Assembly: GCA_029449245.1 (NCBI GenBank)
Contig: JANATF010000028.1
Location: 12,501 to 76,500, forward strand
Reading direction: 5' to 3'
Origin: Mortierella alpina
Lineage: Eukaryota > Mortierellomycota > Mortierellomycetes > Mortierellales > Mortierellaceae
Length of the DNA stretch: 64,000 nucleotides
Within the stretch, counting starts at the first letter, position 1. Each line of letters opens with the position of its first letter. The position numbers and the translations under genes were made by a program. Under the pieces are notes generated by a model, which was not told where the DNA came from, did not search any database, and saw nothing but the letters and a program-made list of their open reading frames with translations. Positions 1 to 11,100 of this stretch are shown in pieces.

Positions 1-1219
1 ATCCGGAAGAAGAACCCTGTCCTGTCTTTGTCGAGGTCTTGATAGACGAGTCTGCTACAGATTTGTCACATACTGCATCTGGCTGCTCGCCTTGATTCCG
101 TCTGTCAGTAACCCTGGGCATTCATGCGGACCACCAATTTACTCGCGTTACACAAAATAAATGAGGGCGAGGGCGAGGGCGTAAATCAAGTCAACCATCC
201 CACGCTCCTTTGCTTTGTTCCTTCTTCTCCTCTCTCTTCACCGTTTTTTTTCTTCTGTCCATCCAAACATCCACCCATTCTGCCCATCCTCCATCCTCCA
301 TCCTTCCATTCAGCTTCCTCTAAGTTAAACCATTTACATCTTCTCAGCCCTTTTATACCCTTTGCTCCTCAGTTTACAGCCATCCGGCTAAAGACAGCAA
401 TCAACAAGAGCTTCAGGTGAGCTAACTGAATGTTGTTCGAGAAATAGGATTGAAGGAAAGGTTTCTAATCCAATGTCAAACGAAAGGCGGTTCTTTGCGC
501 TCAATAGTAAATTTGACGGGTGGGTTACTCGCCTGCCTCTCGGGACTATCGAAGTCCCTTGCCATGGAGCACTGGAACATCGATTGGGTACGGTGCGCGG
601 AGAACTCTGACGTTAGAGTGTGTGATAAACTGTAGCAGAAAGTACAGGCTACGCTGTAGACAACAGGCTAACCCACATATGATGAAAATAGATACCTTGC
701 CATAGAGTTGACCACCATTGACTACCAAGAATCGAACAATTCAACCGAAAAGTGCCCTGCGCAAGAATAAGCGACAGGCGTTAGTTGGGTTTCCGCGATC
801 ACGTCGTCGTTTGCCAGTCGATATTGCGTCCACACATACTATTCCTACCCATCTCAGACCGACAGATCCACGCACCGTTCAAGAAGCACACCCTCTCTTT
901 TGCCTCACTCCAAACACTGTAAGGCAATAAGCTTACACTATTTAGTTCTGCCATTAGTAACTGTGCTGCAGCTAAACGATAAATTGTTCCTCCCTACTGC
1001 ATTGCATACTTTATTGCATACCCTACAGTAGGGCTACTATCTTTGATCCTCTACGTGGTCTCTGTGATTCTCTTTGCTCTCTTTATCATCAGGTCATAGC
1101 TTCGAGACTGCTACAGGTAAGAAAGATAGAAACGTTGTTCCGCTTTCTGCCTCATTCACTCAGAGCAAGCATTGACCGTATCGCATCTATCACGTTGTCT
1201 GCCCATTAGCAGAACTACC
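1..1219 (+). other. Upstream region and probable 5' leader of the NLR gene
   Basis: No convincing coding region is seen. From about 200 to 416 the plus strand is strongly C/T rich, as in many fungal 5' leaders, and a good splice donor (AG|GTGAGC) follows at 417. A second donor-like site (CAG|GTAAGA) at 1117 pairs with an acceptor at 1163, which would give a 47-nt leader intron just before the start codon at 1220. Short reading frames here have no recognisable domain and are probably chance. Both introns are inference from splice motifs only. Confidence 0.4.
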
Positions 1220-1405
1220 ATGACCGACCCATCCATCACTTCACCGCCCGGCATCGGGAACTCTTCCAGCAGTGCATTAACACCGCCACTGACCATCCAT
1301 GGTCGAGCCGTCAGCCATGGAACTCCATCTGTATCGGACAAGCAAGATGAGAAGGGCCTTCATGGCTACGACAAGTCTGAAACGTGTAGGCAAGTTTTAT
1401 GGTAG
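1220..1405 (+). pseudogene. N-terminal fragment of the NLR (NACHT-WD40) gene, cut by retrotransposon E1
   Basis: From ATG 1220 the frame encodes 52 host residues rich in Ser, Thr and Pro, ending in ...GLHGYDK. It then runs into the E1 LTR at 1378, adds about nine LTR-encoded residues and stops at 1405. The duplicated target AAGTC lies at 1373-1377 and again at 8186-8190. Joining 1377 to 8191 keeps the frame: GYDK continues directly into STSYPRVRKRDK of the downstream part. This piece is therefore the true start of the gene whose bulk lies at 8186-13993. As it stands it can only give a peptide of about 61 residues. It has no domain of its own; the family normally has a low-complexity N-terminus. 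Confidence 0.8.
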
Positions 1406-1861
1406 GAAAGTAAGTGAGAAAAAGATGTCGGTCCACACTGACCACACACCGGTATTTATACATGTTTATTGTTACTACAGAGATGTAATGTTGGGTAAAT
1501 AGATAGGTGAAGGAGTCATTGCCAAGAGATGGATAGCGGAAGGCTATAGCCTGGCGCGTGTCCTAGCTTCTGAATGATTGGCCATGATCCTAATTCATTA
1601 GACGTTACGCCAATACTACATAGCATGGGTACCGGATGACTGATCCGGACCAGGAACATCTTTCTGGTTCATGTAGTTCGTGCTGGCGAAGGTCCATGAT
1701 TGGTACCTGGAGCCAAGCTTCTAGATATGACATTTTGTATCTTCTAGGCAAGCACTTTCACTGTTTTGATTGGACTCGTTGGTCTTTGTTAAGGAGTCTA
1801 CGATAGTAGACGCGTTCGTATCTCTATGTACTTACTACTGGACTCTGGTGAATATTGCACA
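1378..1861 (-). repeat. E1 3' LTR
   Basis: 484 bp, TG...CA ends, apparently identical to 7702-8185 and to 60235-60718 (inverted). The adjacent polypurine tract on the minus strand (AAGGGGAGGGG, about 1864-1878) is the expected plus-strand primer. Confidence 0.95.
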
Positions 1862-1935
1862 GCTTCCCCTCCCCTTGGAGAACAAGGCACGAGTTCCAGG
1901 GTATGATACGGCATATGAAACAGAGTCGTTTGAGA

Positions 1936-4900
1936 TTAATTCTTAGAGAGTTTGCGCGACTTCACGACGCGAGCAGCCCTTTTCCTCTTGGCTGGTAAAG
2001 CTGAAGGGGTAGCATGCTTCGCATGGTGATCAGCCCAATATTCGGCAATACAACGGCGCTCAATGAAATGTTCCTCTGGTTCCCAGGTATTTTTATCAGA
2101 GGAGAATCCTTTCCACTTGACGAAGTATTCACTCGCGTGGGGAGTCGCTCTGCTAGGTCGATGATCCACAATGGCCTCAACTTCGTACGTCTCAGTATCT
2201 TCGAAGTCGTCAAGCACAAGTTTTAGCTGAGATGGCGCGTAATTACGTCCCAGAACTTCTCCTGTGCCGTCTTTGAGGACGTATGCACCAGTGCTTGTTC
2301 TCTGCACCACTGTGTACGGTCCTTCATAGCGCGGAGTCAACTTGTCTCCCTTAAGAGGATCAAGGGTCATCACCTTTGCACCATCTGGATATTCATTGTG
2401 AAGTACAGTTGCATTGAAGCGGGCAATCATTTTTGCTTGCGTAGATTTTGCCTTTTCAGCAACCGCAGGAAATACTACTTCTGTCATGTATTTTAGTCGT
2501 TCAAGTAATTTCTCTTGACTCAGAGGTTGTCCCTCATCATTAGTATAGTTACTAAAGCCGTTAGCTTGTCGCGCGAAGAAGAGCGAGAATGGAGATGAGT
2601 TGTGCAAGTGCACAGTTCTCGTATTCATTGACAATTGAATGAATGGAACATGCCGATCCCAATGGTGACTTCTGTCTTGAACCATTTTGCGGATCATATT
2701 GCAGGAGGATTTAACATGATTCTCTGCCACTCCATTTCCTCTTGGATGATAAGGCGTAATAAGCCTATGGTTGATGTACATTTGGGATACCATTATCCTG
2801 ACAACTTCGTTGACAAATTCTTTACCATTATCGGATTGAAGAACTTTTGGAAATCCAATAAGCGTGAAGCGGTTGAACAGGGCTTTAGCCACCGTGTAAG
2901 CTGATTTATTTGGTACAGCATCCAGCAACACGAATCTAGTGCAAACATCTACCATGACTAGCAGATAAACATTGTTATCTTCAGACGTTTTGAATGGTCC
3001 GGCAAGATCAATGGCAAAGTGTTCTCCTGGAAGGTGTGCATGAACAGCTTTCATCGGATGATATCCTTTACGCGCAATGTTTATACGCTGGCATTCACGA
3101 CAACGCTTAATGAATTCTGAGCAGTCGTTCGCCAATTTAGGCCAAGTTTGTCCTTGTCTATGAATTTCTGCAACCATGGCATTTGTGCCGATATGACCCA
3201 TCGCATGCGACTTAAATAGGATCTCTTCTCTTTCCTTTTCAGGTACAGTAACCCTCTCGGTTTCTTCATTTTGAAGAACATGCATATAGGCAAGAGCTAT
3301 CTTGCGATCTTCCTCTTTAGGTTCTGAGTAGCGTCTTATTCTCGCAGGGAATAAGCGCGAAAGTGCATCCGGCAGCACATTGAGGATGCCAGGACGGTAA
3401 TGAACAGTAAATGAATAATTCAGGAGAGTATCCTGCCATGTAGTCATCATGGAGTTCAAATTCTGCTGTGAATGAATGAACATCAATGCACGATGATCAG
3501 TGTACAGTTCGAAATGGTTACCCCATAAATAGTAATGGAACTTATTTAAAGCAAAGACCATTCCGAGCAACTCTTTTTTCGTGGCACTGTACTTGAGTTC
3601 TCTGTCTTGAAGGGATCTGGCCATAAAAGAGATGTATCTTGTGTCTTTTGGGTAAGATTTGCCTTTTGGTAATTGATACAGAACAGCTCCAATGCCAACA
3701 TCTGAAGCATCCGTTGCCACATAAAATGGCAACTTGAAGTCAGGAAAAGATAGAATAGGCGCATTTGTAAGGAGTTTTTTCAAAGTCTCGAAAGCTTCTT
3801 TTTGCTCTTTGTTCAACGTGAATGGTTCGGTTCGACTGCGAAGTGCATCTAACGGCGCCGCAACCGTACTGAACATCGGGATGTATTCTCTGAAAAAGTT
3901 GAACGTGCCTAGATAGGATTGAACTTGCTTTGCCGTTGTTGGCTCATCCCATTCGTCAATGTTGGCGAATTTGACGGGATCGACACTTTTGCCGTGCAGG
4001 CCAACCACAAATCCTAGCAACGCGATCTGGGTACTGTAAAAGTTGCATTTCTTCTCATTGATTATGAGTTTGGCTTCAGTGAGCCTTTCAATTACAGTAC
4101 GTACATGCTCAGCGTGTTCTTCACGATTTTTTGAGAAGATCACAATGTCATCAATAAAATTGAGCACAAACGGCAGATCACCGAGGATCCTTGACATTCC
4201 TCGTTGAAAGAGACTTGATAAAGGCTTAAGCCCAAATGGTGCTTTCTTAAACATATATTGCGTTCCTTTATGCATGAATGCTGTCAGTGGCTGGTCATCT
4301 TGATGTACCGGTAACCGATGATATGCTTGGGACAGATCGATTGTAGAGTAGATCGAGTTCCCTGCAAGTTTTCCGATAAGGTCGGAGATCAAAGGCAGAG
4401 GATAATTATCATCAGGCAAGAACCTATTCAAAGGCCTTGGGTCAAGACAGACTCGCCATAGTGTTTTACTTCCCTGCGCATCTTTCTTAGCAGCTAGGGT
4501 TAGTGTGTTATTATGAACATTTCCGACAGGGGCAAGCGTGATAACATCATCGTTCAGCCATCTGTCTATTGCATCATCAAAGACACTTTTTAGTTTTTCT
4601 GCAAATGGCCGAGGTCTTCGAAACAACACTGTGCCTTCTGGTACTGGAAGGTATACTTTCATTTCTGGTATATCGCAATAGCTGTTTTTGGGTATTGCTG
4701 CGTTTGCCTTCAATTTGGCTACAATATGTTCCATAAATCCCTCTTTAGCCTTGATGAACTCTTGTGTTAGTTCCTCTTGTGGCAGTTGCCCAGGAATGAG
4801 TGAAGGTTTTTTATCTTCTTCTGGTTCTGGTAATTGATTAGCGTCTTCGCCAGGATTATTTAAACCGGATATACTAAAGCCAAGTTGATGGAAAAGATCC

Positions 4901-7608
4901 ATGCCGATGATAAAAGGGTTGCACTGATCAATCACCTCAAGCGAAGCAGATACAGAATGAGAACCATAATGTAGTTCAACACTCTCTGTACGACCAATTC
5001 GAGGTACAGTACTTTCGTCAGCTAAGGTGATTAGTCCTTCTACAGGAATGATTTGCTTCCCATGTTTGAGAACAATATCTTTCCTGATACAGCTATCAGT
5101 AGCCCCTGTATCTAACAAGGCATCATATCTTTCGTCGTCTAACATGATGGAGACAACGATTCGTTTCTCAGCATTTTCCATCGACGCTTGCAATTTAGCA
5201 ATCCCAAACTCACCATCATTCAGTGTGTTTAAAGAGGACACTTTGACGTCTTTGTGCGATGGTTCTTTACCAAAGTCCTCATCAAACTTTTGTTGTTGTT
5301 CCTGGATCATCATCTGAACAAGATCGATATCTGAGTAGTCATCGACGTACATGCTCGACACTTTAGGAGTTGTAGATGAAGTCATACGCATGTCCTTTGG
5401 TACGAGTGTTGTTTCACAACGGGGCGGATCAAGATGCCTATTGACTCTTGTTGCTTCTGTCAAACTCAGCGGACCTTTCTTATCCACAAGATGGATGAGG
5501 GCTTGAGCTCTTTTTCTTTTACGAAATCGCTTACTCAATCTCGTAGTCTTCTTTGGGACTTTCACATTCAACTCCTCTTCTTTTCCATTACTTTTTGACA
5601 CGATATTTGCACTGATTTTTTCTGATTTATTGTTGCTATTGCACATATTGATTCTACTAATTGTATTCTCACGATCCTTGACTTGTTCATTAACTGGCTC
5701 ATTGCTTCTTTTGGAAGCTTCGGGCAGGACCTGTTCAGAGAGTAGAATGTTTTTATCAGCACCTGTACGAATATTGCGTCCATTATGGGAAATAGAAACG
5801 GCACACACTTTGACATTACCATTGTGAGGACGGAATGTGTTATTGTTTGTCATAGAAGGAGCATTGCCGGCAAAGTTGCCGTTTCCTCTATTCATTTGAG
5901 TACCTGTGTTACCATCACCTGATCCTGCATGTTTGCGGAATCGGCAATCATTCCAGGCATGGCCCTTCTTGCCACAGTAGGAGCAATTCCCGATGCAATT
6001 GGCAGTGTTGTGGCTCTTATTGGGGCCACATGATGCACAATGAAAAGGGAAAGGCATTCTCTTAACCTGCTGCTCTTGAACTCTGACTTGCGGAGCGAAC
6101 GGTGCAGCATTCATCTTCTTCTGAAGACGATAGGGACCGGTGTTCCTTCTGTTATCTTTAACAGCGGTTGCATAAGCCTTCTTTGCGGTGGCGGCTAAGG
6201 GTCCAAGCAGATTGCTCATAATTTTAGTAAAGTCATCAATAGAGGTAAACCTCATCTCTGCACTTTGATTTAAAACCTGCAGGCGGGTGACCATCATGTT
6301 GAAAGTGTCAGGATTCACCGTTGCACTCAACAAAGACAATACCATTTCATTGTCATCTTTGATCCCATAAAGCCTCATGTCACGAGCAATCCTCATGGCG
6401 AATTGCCTGTAGGATTCATGCTCTTCACGACCAGTCTCAAGTAATTTTTTAATCTGTTCCACACGCTCTTGTTCACTTAATGCAATCTTTAGAAATACAA
6501 CTTCGCATTCCTCCCAAGTAAGAGTCTTCCCCTCTTCTCTCCTCTTGTTAAACTCAAATTCCAGGCACTGTTGATGGTATTCATTAATGACCAAATAACT
6601 GAGGTACCTATCGCAGTTTGCGTGGAACAGTTCCTTACCGACAAAGGGCAATACCATATGCTTCAACTGGTCCAGGAACTGACGAGGATCTGTGTTTTTG
6701 TAGAAACGGGGCATATCATCATTAACTTTCAATTGATGATGCATGGAAGCATTATCCCTGCGCTGGTCATTACCATTCACTGTATTAACCACGACCTCAG
6801 TACACGGAGCAGTGGCCTCCACGGTTGGAGCGGTTACCCCTTTGGGAGAAGCGGCGAGCGTCAATCTCCTTTCGGCGAGGTCGTCGAACAGCTTGAACGC
6901 TCTCTCACATCGTTTGATGTTCGCCTCCAGTTCTTCCAACGTACGCTCGGCTTCGTCATACGTCTTCAGGTTGATTTCTCGCGCCGCTTTTCCAGCGCTC
7001 TCGTTTAAACGCATGACTGTTACCATACGTTGGATCAATCGATCCCTACGGTTGTACATGCCATCCAGGAGATCCTGATTGGTGCCTTGCTTGGCAACCG
7101 CAGCATGCTGTTCTTCAGCGTTAGTGATTGGTTTATTACCCACGTACAGTTCGGCGGCTCTTGCAATCATCATAGCCTCTTTTTCGTCTTCTCGGTCCAT
7201 CTCGGATTCAGTATCCGAGGAGTTTTCACCCTCATAACTCCATTCCGACATCGTTACATCTTCATCACGCAGAGCGGCTGCTCCTGGAAGCCTGGCGGTC
7301 GGCATAAGGGGCGGAGTGACGACTGGGATCACGACGGCTTGAGTGTTGTCGTCTGGTGTAGCGATGGCTGGTGTAGCGATGGCTGGTGTAGTGACGATCG
7401 GTGTAGTGACAGCGGCTGTCTCCGGGTTCGGCGTCGACTCCGTCGAGGAGTTGCTAGCAGCCTCCATTTCAGGTTCTTCATTCAGACGAAGGGCATCGTC
7501 GGGCTTGGTTTCGGCGGCTTCGATACGTTGAGCGGCGGCAAGCTTGGCGGCGGCGGCAATTTTCTCTCCACGAGTCTGACGAGCGGTTTTCTTGATCATC
7601 TTGGGCAT
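1936..7608 (-). CDS. E1 Gag-Pol polyprotein (Ty3/gypsy, chromovirus type)
   Basis: One uninterrupted 1,890-residue frame. In order: Gag with two zinc-binding motifs, CX2CX5HX4C and CX2CX4HX4C, near residues 530-560; an aspartic protease with DTGAT near residue 830; reverse transcriptase with the catalytic box FIDD near 1150; RNase H; an integrase with an HHCC zinc domain near 1470-1505 and the D, D (QSDNG), E (NGVAEN) residues; and a C-terminal chromodomain (YFVKWKGF...NTWEP) near 1806-1860. The protein copies RNA to DNA and integrates it; the chromodomain normally guides integration to marked chromatin. The RT box has Phe in place of the usual Tyr. Gag and Pol in one frame is typical of Tf1/sushi-like elements. 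No frameshift or stop is seen, so it may be active. Confidence 0.95.
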   Translation of the reverse strand: MPKMIKKTARQTRGEKIAAAAKLAAAQRIEAAETKPDDALRLNEEPEMEAASNSSTESTPNPETAAVTTPIVTTPAIATPAIATPDDNTQAVVIPVVTPPLMPTARLPGAAALRDEDVTMSEWSYEGENSSDTESEMDREDEKEAMMIARAAELYVGNKPITNAEEQHAAVAKQGTNQDLLDGMYNRRDRLIQRMVTVMRLNESAGKAAREINLKTYDEAERTLEELEANIKRCERAFKLFDDLAERRLTLAASPKGVTAPTVEATAPCTEVVVNTVNGNDQRRDNASMHHQLKVNDDMPRFYKNTDPRQFLDQLKHMVLPFVGKELFHANCDRYLSYLVINEYHQQCLEFEFNKRREEGKTLTWEECEVVFLKIALSEQERVEQIKKLLETGREEHESYRQFAMRIARDMRLYGIKDDNEMVLSLLSATVNPDTFNMMVTRLQVLNQSAEMRFTSIDDFTKIMSNLLGPLAATAKKAYATAVKDNRRNTGPYRLQKKMNAAPFAPQVRVQEQQVKRMPFPFHCASCGPNKSHNTANCIGNCSYCGKKGHAWNDCRFRKHAGSGDGNTGTQMNRGNGNFAGNAPSMTNNNTFRPHNGNVKVCAVSISHNGRNIRTGADKNILLSEQVLPEASKRSNEPVNEQVKDRENTISRINMCNSNNKSEKISANIVSKSNGKEEELNVKVPKKTTRLSKRFRKRKRAQALIHLVDKKGPLSLTEATRVNRHLDPPRCETTLVPKDMRMTSSTTPKVSSMYVDDYSDIDLVQMMIQEQQQKFDEDFGKEPSHKDVKVSSLNTLNDGEFGIAKLQASMENAEKRIVVSIMLDDERYDALLDTGATDSCIRKDIVLKHGKQIIPVEGLITLADESTVPRIGRTESVELHYGSHSVSASLEVIDQCNPFIIGMDLFHQLGFSISGLNNPGEDANQLPEPEEDKKPSLIPGQLPQEELTQEFIKAKEGFMEHIVAKLKANAAIPKNSYCDIPEMKVYLPVPEGTVLFRRPRPFAEKLKSVFDDAIDRWLNDDVITLAPVGNVHNNTLTLAAKKDAQGSKTLWRVCLDPRPLNRFLPDDNYPLPLISDLIGKLAGNSIYSTIDLSQAYHRLPVHQDDQPLTAFMHKGTQYMFKKAPFGLKPLSSLFQRGMSRILGDLPFVLNFIDDIVIFSKNREEHAEHVRTVIERLTEAKLIINEKKCNFYSTQIALLGFVVGLHGKSVDPVKFANIDEWDEPTTAKQVQSYLGTFNFFREYIPMFSTVAAPLDALRSRTEPFTLNKEQKEAFETLKKLLTNAPILSFPDFKLPFYVATDASDVGIGAVLYQLPKGKSYPKDTRYISFMARSLQDRELKYSATKKELLGMVFALNKFHYYLWGNHFELYTDHRALMFIHSQQNLNSMMTTWQDTLLNYSFTVHYRPGILNVLPDALSRLFPARIRRYSEPKEEDRKIALAYMHVLQNEETERVTVPEKEREEILFKSHAMGHIGTNAMVAEIHRQGQTWPKLANDCSEFIKRCRECQRINIARKGYHPMKAVHAHLPGEHFAIDLAGPFKTSEDNNVYLLVMVDVCTRFVLLDAVPNKSAYTVAKALFNRFTLIGFPKVLQSDNGKEFVNEVVRIMVSQMYINHRLITPYHPRGNGVAENHVKSSCNMIRKMVQDRSHHWDRHVPFIQLSMNTRTVHLHNSSPFSLFFARQANGFSNYTNDEGQPLSQEKLLERLKYMTEVVFPAVAEKAKSTQAKMIARFNATVLHNEYPDGAKVMTLDPLKGDKLTPRYEGPYTVVQRTSTGAYVLKDGTGEVLGRNYAPSQLKLVLDDFEDTETYEVEAIVDHRPSRATPHASEYFVKWKGFSSDKNTWEPEEHFIERRCIAEYWADHHAKHATPSALPAKRKRAARVVKSRKLSKN

Positions 7609-7688
7609 GGTGACGTGGAGTTTTGTTTTTAAGGTTATTTTTTAGGCTTTAAGGTTTTGATATGTGGTGTGTGGGGTGTGTTGGCACT

Positions 7689-7784
7689 TCACTTAAAAAA
7701 ATGAAACGTGTAGGCAAGTTTTATGGTAGGAAAGTAAGTGAGAAAAAGATGTCGGTCCACACTGACCACACACCGGTATTTATA
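7689..7784 (-). promoter_or_regulatory. E1 promoter and putative self-priming site
   Basis: Reading the minus strand, a TATAAATA box lies at 7784-7777. About 36-43 nt downstream is TCACTTA (7741-7735), close to where transcription should begin. Just past the LTR end, at 7695-7689, is its exact complement TAAGTGA. There is no TGG-type tRNA primer site directly after the LTR. Tf1 of fission yeast primes reverse transcription by folding the RNA 5' end back onto the primer site; this arrangement fits that model. The role is inference. Confidence 0.5.
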
Positions 7785-8185
7785 CATGTTTATTGTTACT
7801 ACAGAGATGTAATGTTGGGTAAATAGATAGGTGAAGGAGTCATTGCCAAGAGATGGATAGCGGAAGGCTATAGCCTGGCGCGTGTCCTAGCTTCTGAATG
7901 ATTGGCCATGATCCTAATTCATTAGACGTTACGCCAATACTACATAGCATGGGTACCGGATGACTGATCCGGACCAGGAACATCTTTCTGGTTCATGTAG
8001 TTCGTGCTGGCGAAGGTCCATGATTGGTACCTGGAGCCAAGCTTCTAGATATGACATTTTGTATCTTCTAGGCAAGCACTTTCACTGTTTTGATTGGACT
8101 CGTTGGTCTTTGTTAAGGAGTCTACGATAGTAGACGCGTTCGTATCTCTATGTACTTACTACTGGACTCTGGTGAATATTGCACA
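7702..8185 (-). repeat. E1 5' LTR
   Basis: 484 bp, TG...CA ends. Its outer 36 bp, read on the plus strand, supply an ATG (8150) in frame with the downstream NLR gene, with no stop before the junction at 8185/8186. Confidence 0.95.
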
Positions 8186-11100
8186 AAGTCGACCTCATAT
8201 CCGCGTGTCAGAAAGCGGGACAAATTCTTCAAAGTCTTTCGATCTGCTAAACCTGTGGTACAGCTCAACACACAACCTTTACGCCCCGAGACAAAGAACC
8301 ACCGCATCCAATCTGCCAGCACCGGGGCTAAAGGTGATGACAGCAATGGCGCTTCCAGCGTCAGAACCAGCAACCCTGGACCAAAGACACTATCCACGGC
8401 CGAAAAGGCTAAGACTCTCTCATATGCTTTTTCCAAGAATATCGTCAAACCAGCCGCCAAAATCGTATTACCAAAATTTCGCGGACGCATCGACAATACA
8501 CCTCAGCTTGCACTGTGTGGTGGCCTTCTCCTCAAGAGTTCAGCCCTGCGCCCACCCAACGAAATGGGTCTCGAACACGATCTAGATCAGAAAAAGGAAG
8601 CGGAAGCTACGCAGGATGCGTCCACCGATGCACCCACCGATGACGCACATCGTGACTGGATCATGGCCATGGCTCAGAATCCAGTTGAACAAAACCATAT
8701 CCGCTGGCTGCTTGCGCGCATGGTCGAGGAATTTTCCAAGGGTGCCGTCAAGTGGTCCACTGCTGTTACCGAAATCGTTCTCCTTGGAGCTGTCCTTGAT
8801 CGTGAACAATACCACAAACTCCTCTCTTGCTTCATCTTTGAATTCGGGAAGTCACCCGTTCTAGACGAAGATCTGCTCTACGGCCTCGTCCAGCTAGTCC
8901 AATGCGCCTCCGGAGGATATCTCGAGTCTGATGATCTGATAAAGATCCTGAGCATCCTCAAAACACGCCTGCAACAGACGGACCTGCATTCGATCACCTA
9001 CCAATACCACCTTACACTGGCGGTCTCGCGAGTGCTGGATGTCGTGGCCAAGCAAGAGATCAAGGACTTGAACCGAGTTGAGCTGCACGAGTCACTTGGT
9101 ACTTTGCTGAGCGGCATGCGAGAGTGCTCAGATCCGTTTCTGATTTACCAGGCATCGTACGCATTTCAGGCGTTACAGTGTGTCCCAGTCAACGAAACCG
9201 TTCTCCAGGCGGTCATGCGACACTCTGGAGCCGTCGCCCAGAGTCTTATCTGCATCTCAGGAGTCGTCAGTCTGAATCTTAGCGGGTTTCTTGACGGCCT
9301 AGGACAGCTCCACAAAACCCTCACCGAAACGATCGCCATCACAAAATCTGCCATGGAGGGCGCACAGTCGCTGATCGCGAATGGACAGGATGTGTTTGAG
9401 GCTGTCAAAAATGGGATCCGCTCTGGAAGGCAGAGGTCTTGGTATACTGCCATCGTCGGAGCTGGCGCTTTGGTTCAAGAAGGAAGGTTGGCTGATTTCA
9501 AGGCGGTTGTATTTGAGGCGGTATGTCGACAAGACCCTGAATTCCAATGGGGGATCTGTCAGCTGCTCGGAGAGATTGCAATGGATCCCACATGGGAGTG
9601 TACTACGCGGCAGGAGGCTGTCGATTTCCTAGTCGTGCTCTACACCACCAACGATCCTGACTGGGGTCAAGATGCCAGCGTGAAGATGTGGATGTTGACC
9701 ATCCTCCGCTTGGTCTCTGTCAGTTCGGATCAAGCTGTCACGGTTCCTGCATTCCTGCAGCAAGACGTCGATGAGGCTGAAGCTGACAAGTTCGCCAAGC
9801 CTTATCCATTGAGATGTCGCTTACCGCTGCCTGAGGTTTCATCTCTGCTTTCTCGAGTTCAGAAGATTCCACCTGTCGAGCGAAAGCTAGATCAACTGAG
9901 AGCCCGACAATGTCGAGAACACGGTCAAAAAGTGTACATCCCCCCTCGAGCCAAGGCGAGCTTTCAAACTCCCGACAGAGAGGCTCTGCCGCTTATGAAT
10001 CTGGTCAAGGAGTTCCTTGTCAGCGACCAACAAGTGTTCCTGGTGCTTGGAGACTCCGGAGCTGGAAAATCGACATTTAACAGACGCCTCGAACAAGAGC
10101 TGTGGGAAGAGTACAAAGAGGGCGGTTTTATACCGCTGTTCATCAATTTACCAGCTATCAACGACCCTCGGCAGGATATGATCGACAAGCAGCTACGAAT
10201 CCATAACTTTTCAAAGACCGAGATCAAGGAGCTGAAGGATTATCGGCAGATGGTTCTCATTTGCGATGGCTACGACGAAACCAACCTGAGGGACAATCTA
10301 CATCAGACGAACATGCTCAACCAGGAGGGTCAAAGAAATACCAAGATGATTATCAGCTGCAGGAGCACCTATCTTGGTCAAGACTACCGCGACCAATTCC
10401 AGCCACAGGGGAAGGACGCGTACGATAATTCAGTAGCAAGCCTCTACGCGGAGACTGTCATTGTACCGTTCTCGAGTGACCAGATCGAGGGCTACGTCAA
10501 CCAGTTTGTGCGAGATCCAGAGGTACACAAACTGATGGACGGAAGTCCCATCTGGAGCGCTGAGGACTACATGGACAAGCTAAAGTCGATCCCCAACATG
10601 ATAGAGCTGGTCAAGAACCCCTTCCTTCTTTCACTCTCGCTCAGAGCGCTGCCTGGAATGGTGAAGGACTCGATCGATCTTGACAACGTCAGGGTTACAC
10701 GCCTTAGTCTCTACGATTCCTTCGTTGGTCAGTGGCTGGAAGTTAACAAACGTCGGTTGAATAAGATGAGACTGTCGGTTCAGGAGAAACGAGCGCTAAA
10801 AGATCTGCAGGATGAGGGCTTTACACCGATCGCGATTAACTTTTTGAAGAACCTCGCAGCTGCGATATTCAGAGAGCAAGACGGAAATCCGGTTGTCCAG
10901 TACTTGCCAAGCAGCGACAGAGTGACGTGGAAAGTCAAGTTCTTTGGTCCTCAACCAGACATCACCCTCCTTCGAGAGGCCAGTCCATTATCGCGTGCAG
11001 GTCTTCGACACCAGTTCATCCACCGCTCATTGCTGGAGTACTTTTACGCTCGACATATATATGAGACAAACCAGACGGACTTGGTGTCCGATGTCTCTCG

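Larger units (their letters stand above)
1378..8185 (-). mobile_element. E1: complete Ty3/gypsy chromodomain LTR retrotransposon
   Basis: A 6,808-bp element bounded by two 484-bp direct repeats that begin TG and end CA and look identical by eye, flanked by a perfect 5-bp target duplication AAGTC (1373-1377 and 8186-8190). It carries a single long gag-pol frame on the minus strand and a purine-rich tract next to the 3' LTR (1862-1880 on the opposite strand). The identical LTRs and open frame point to a recent insertion and possible autonomy. It sits in antisense orientation inside the first coding exon of an NLR-type gene. E4 at the right edge of the window is a second copy of the same family. 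Confidence 0.96.
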
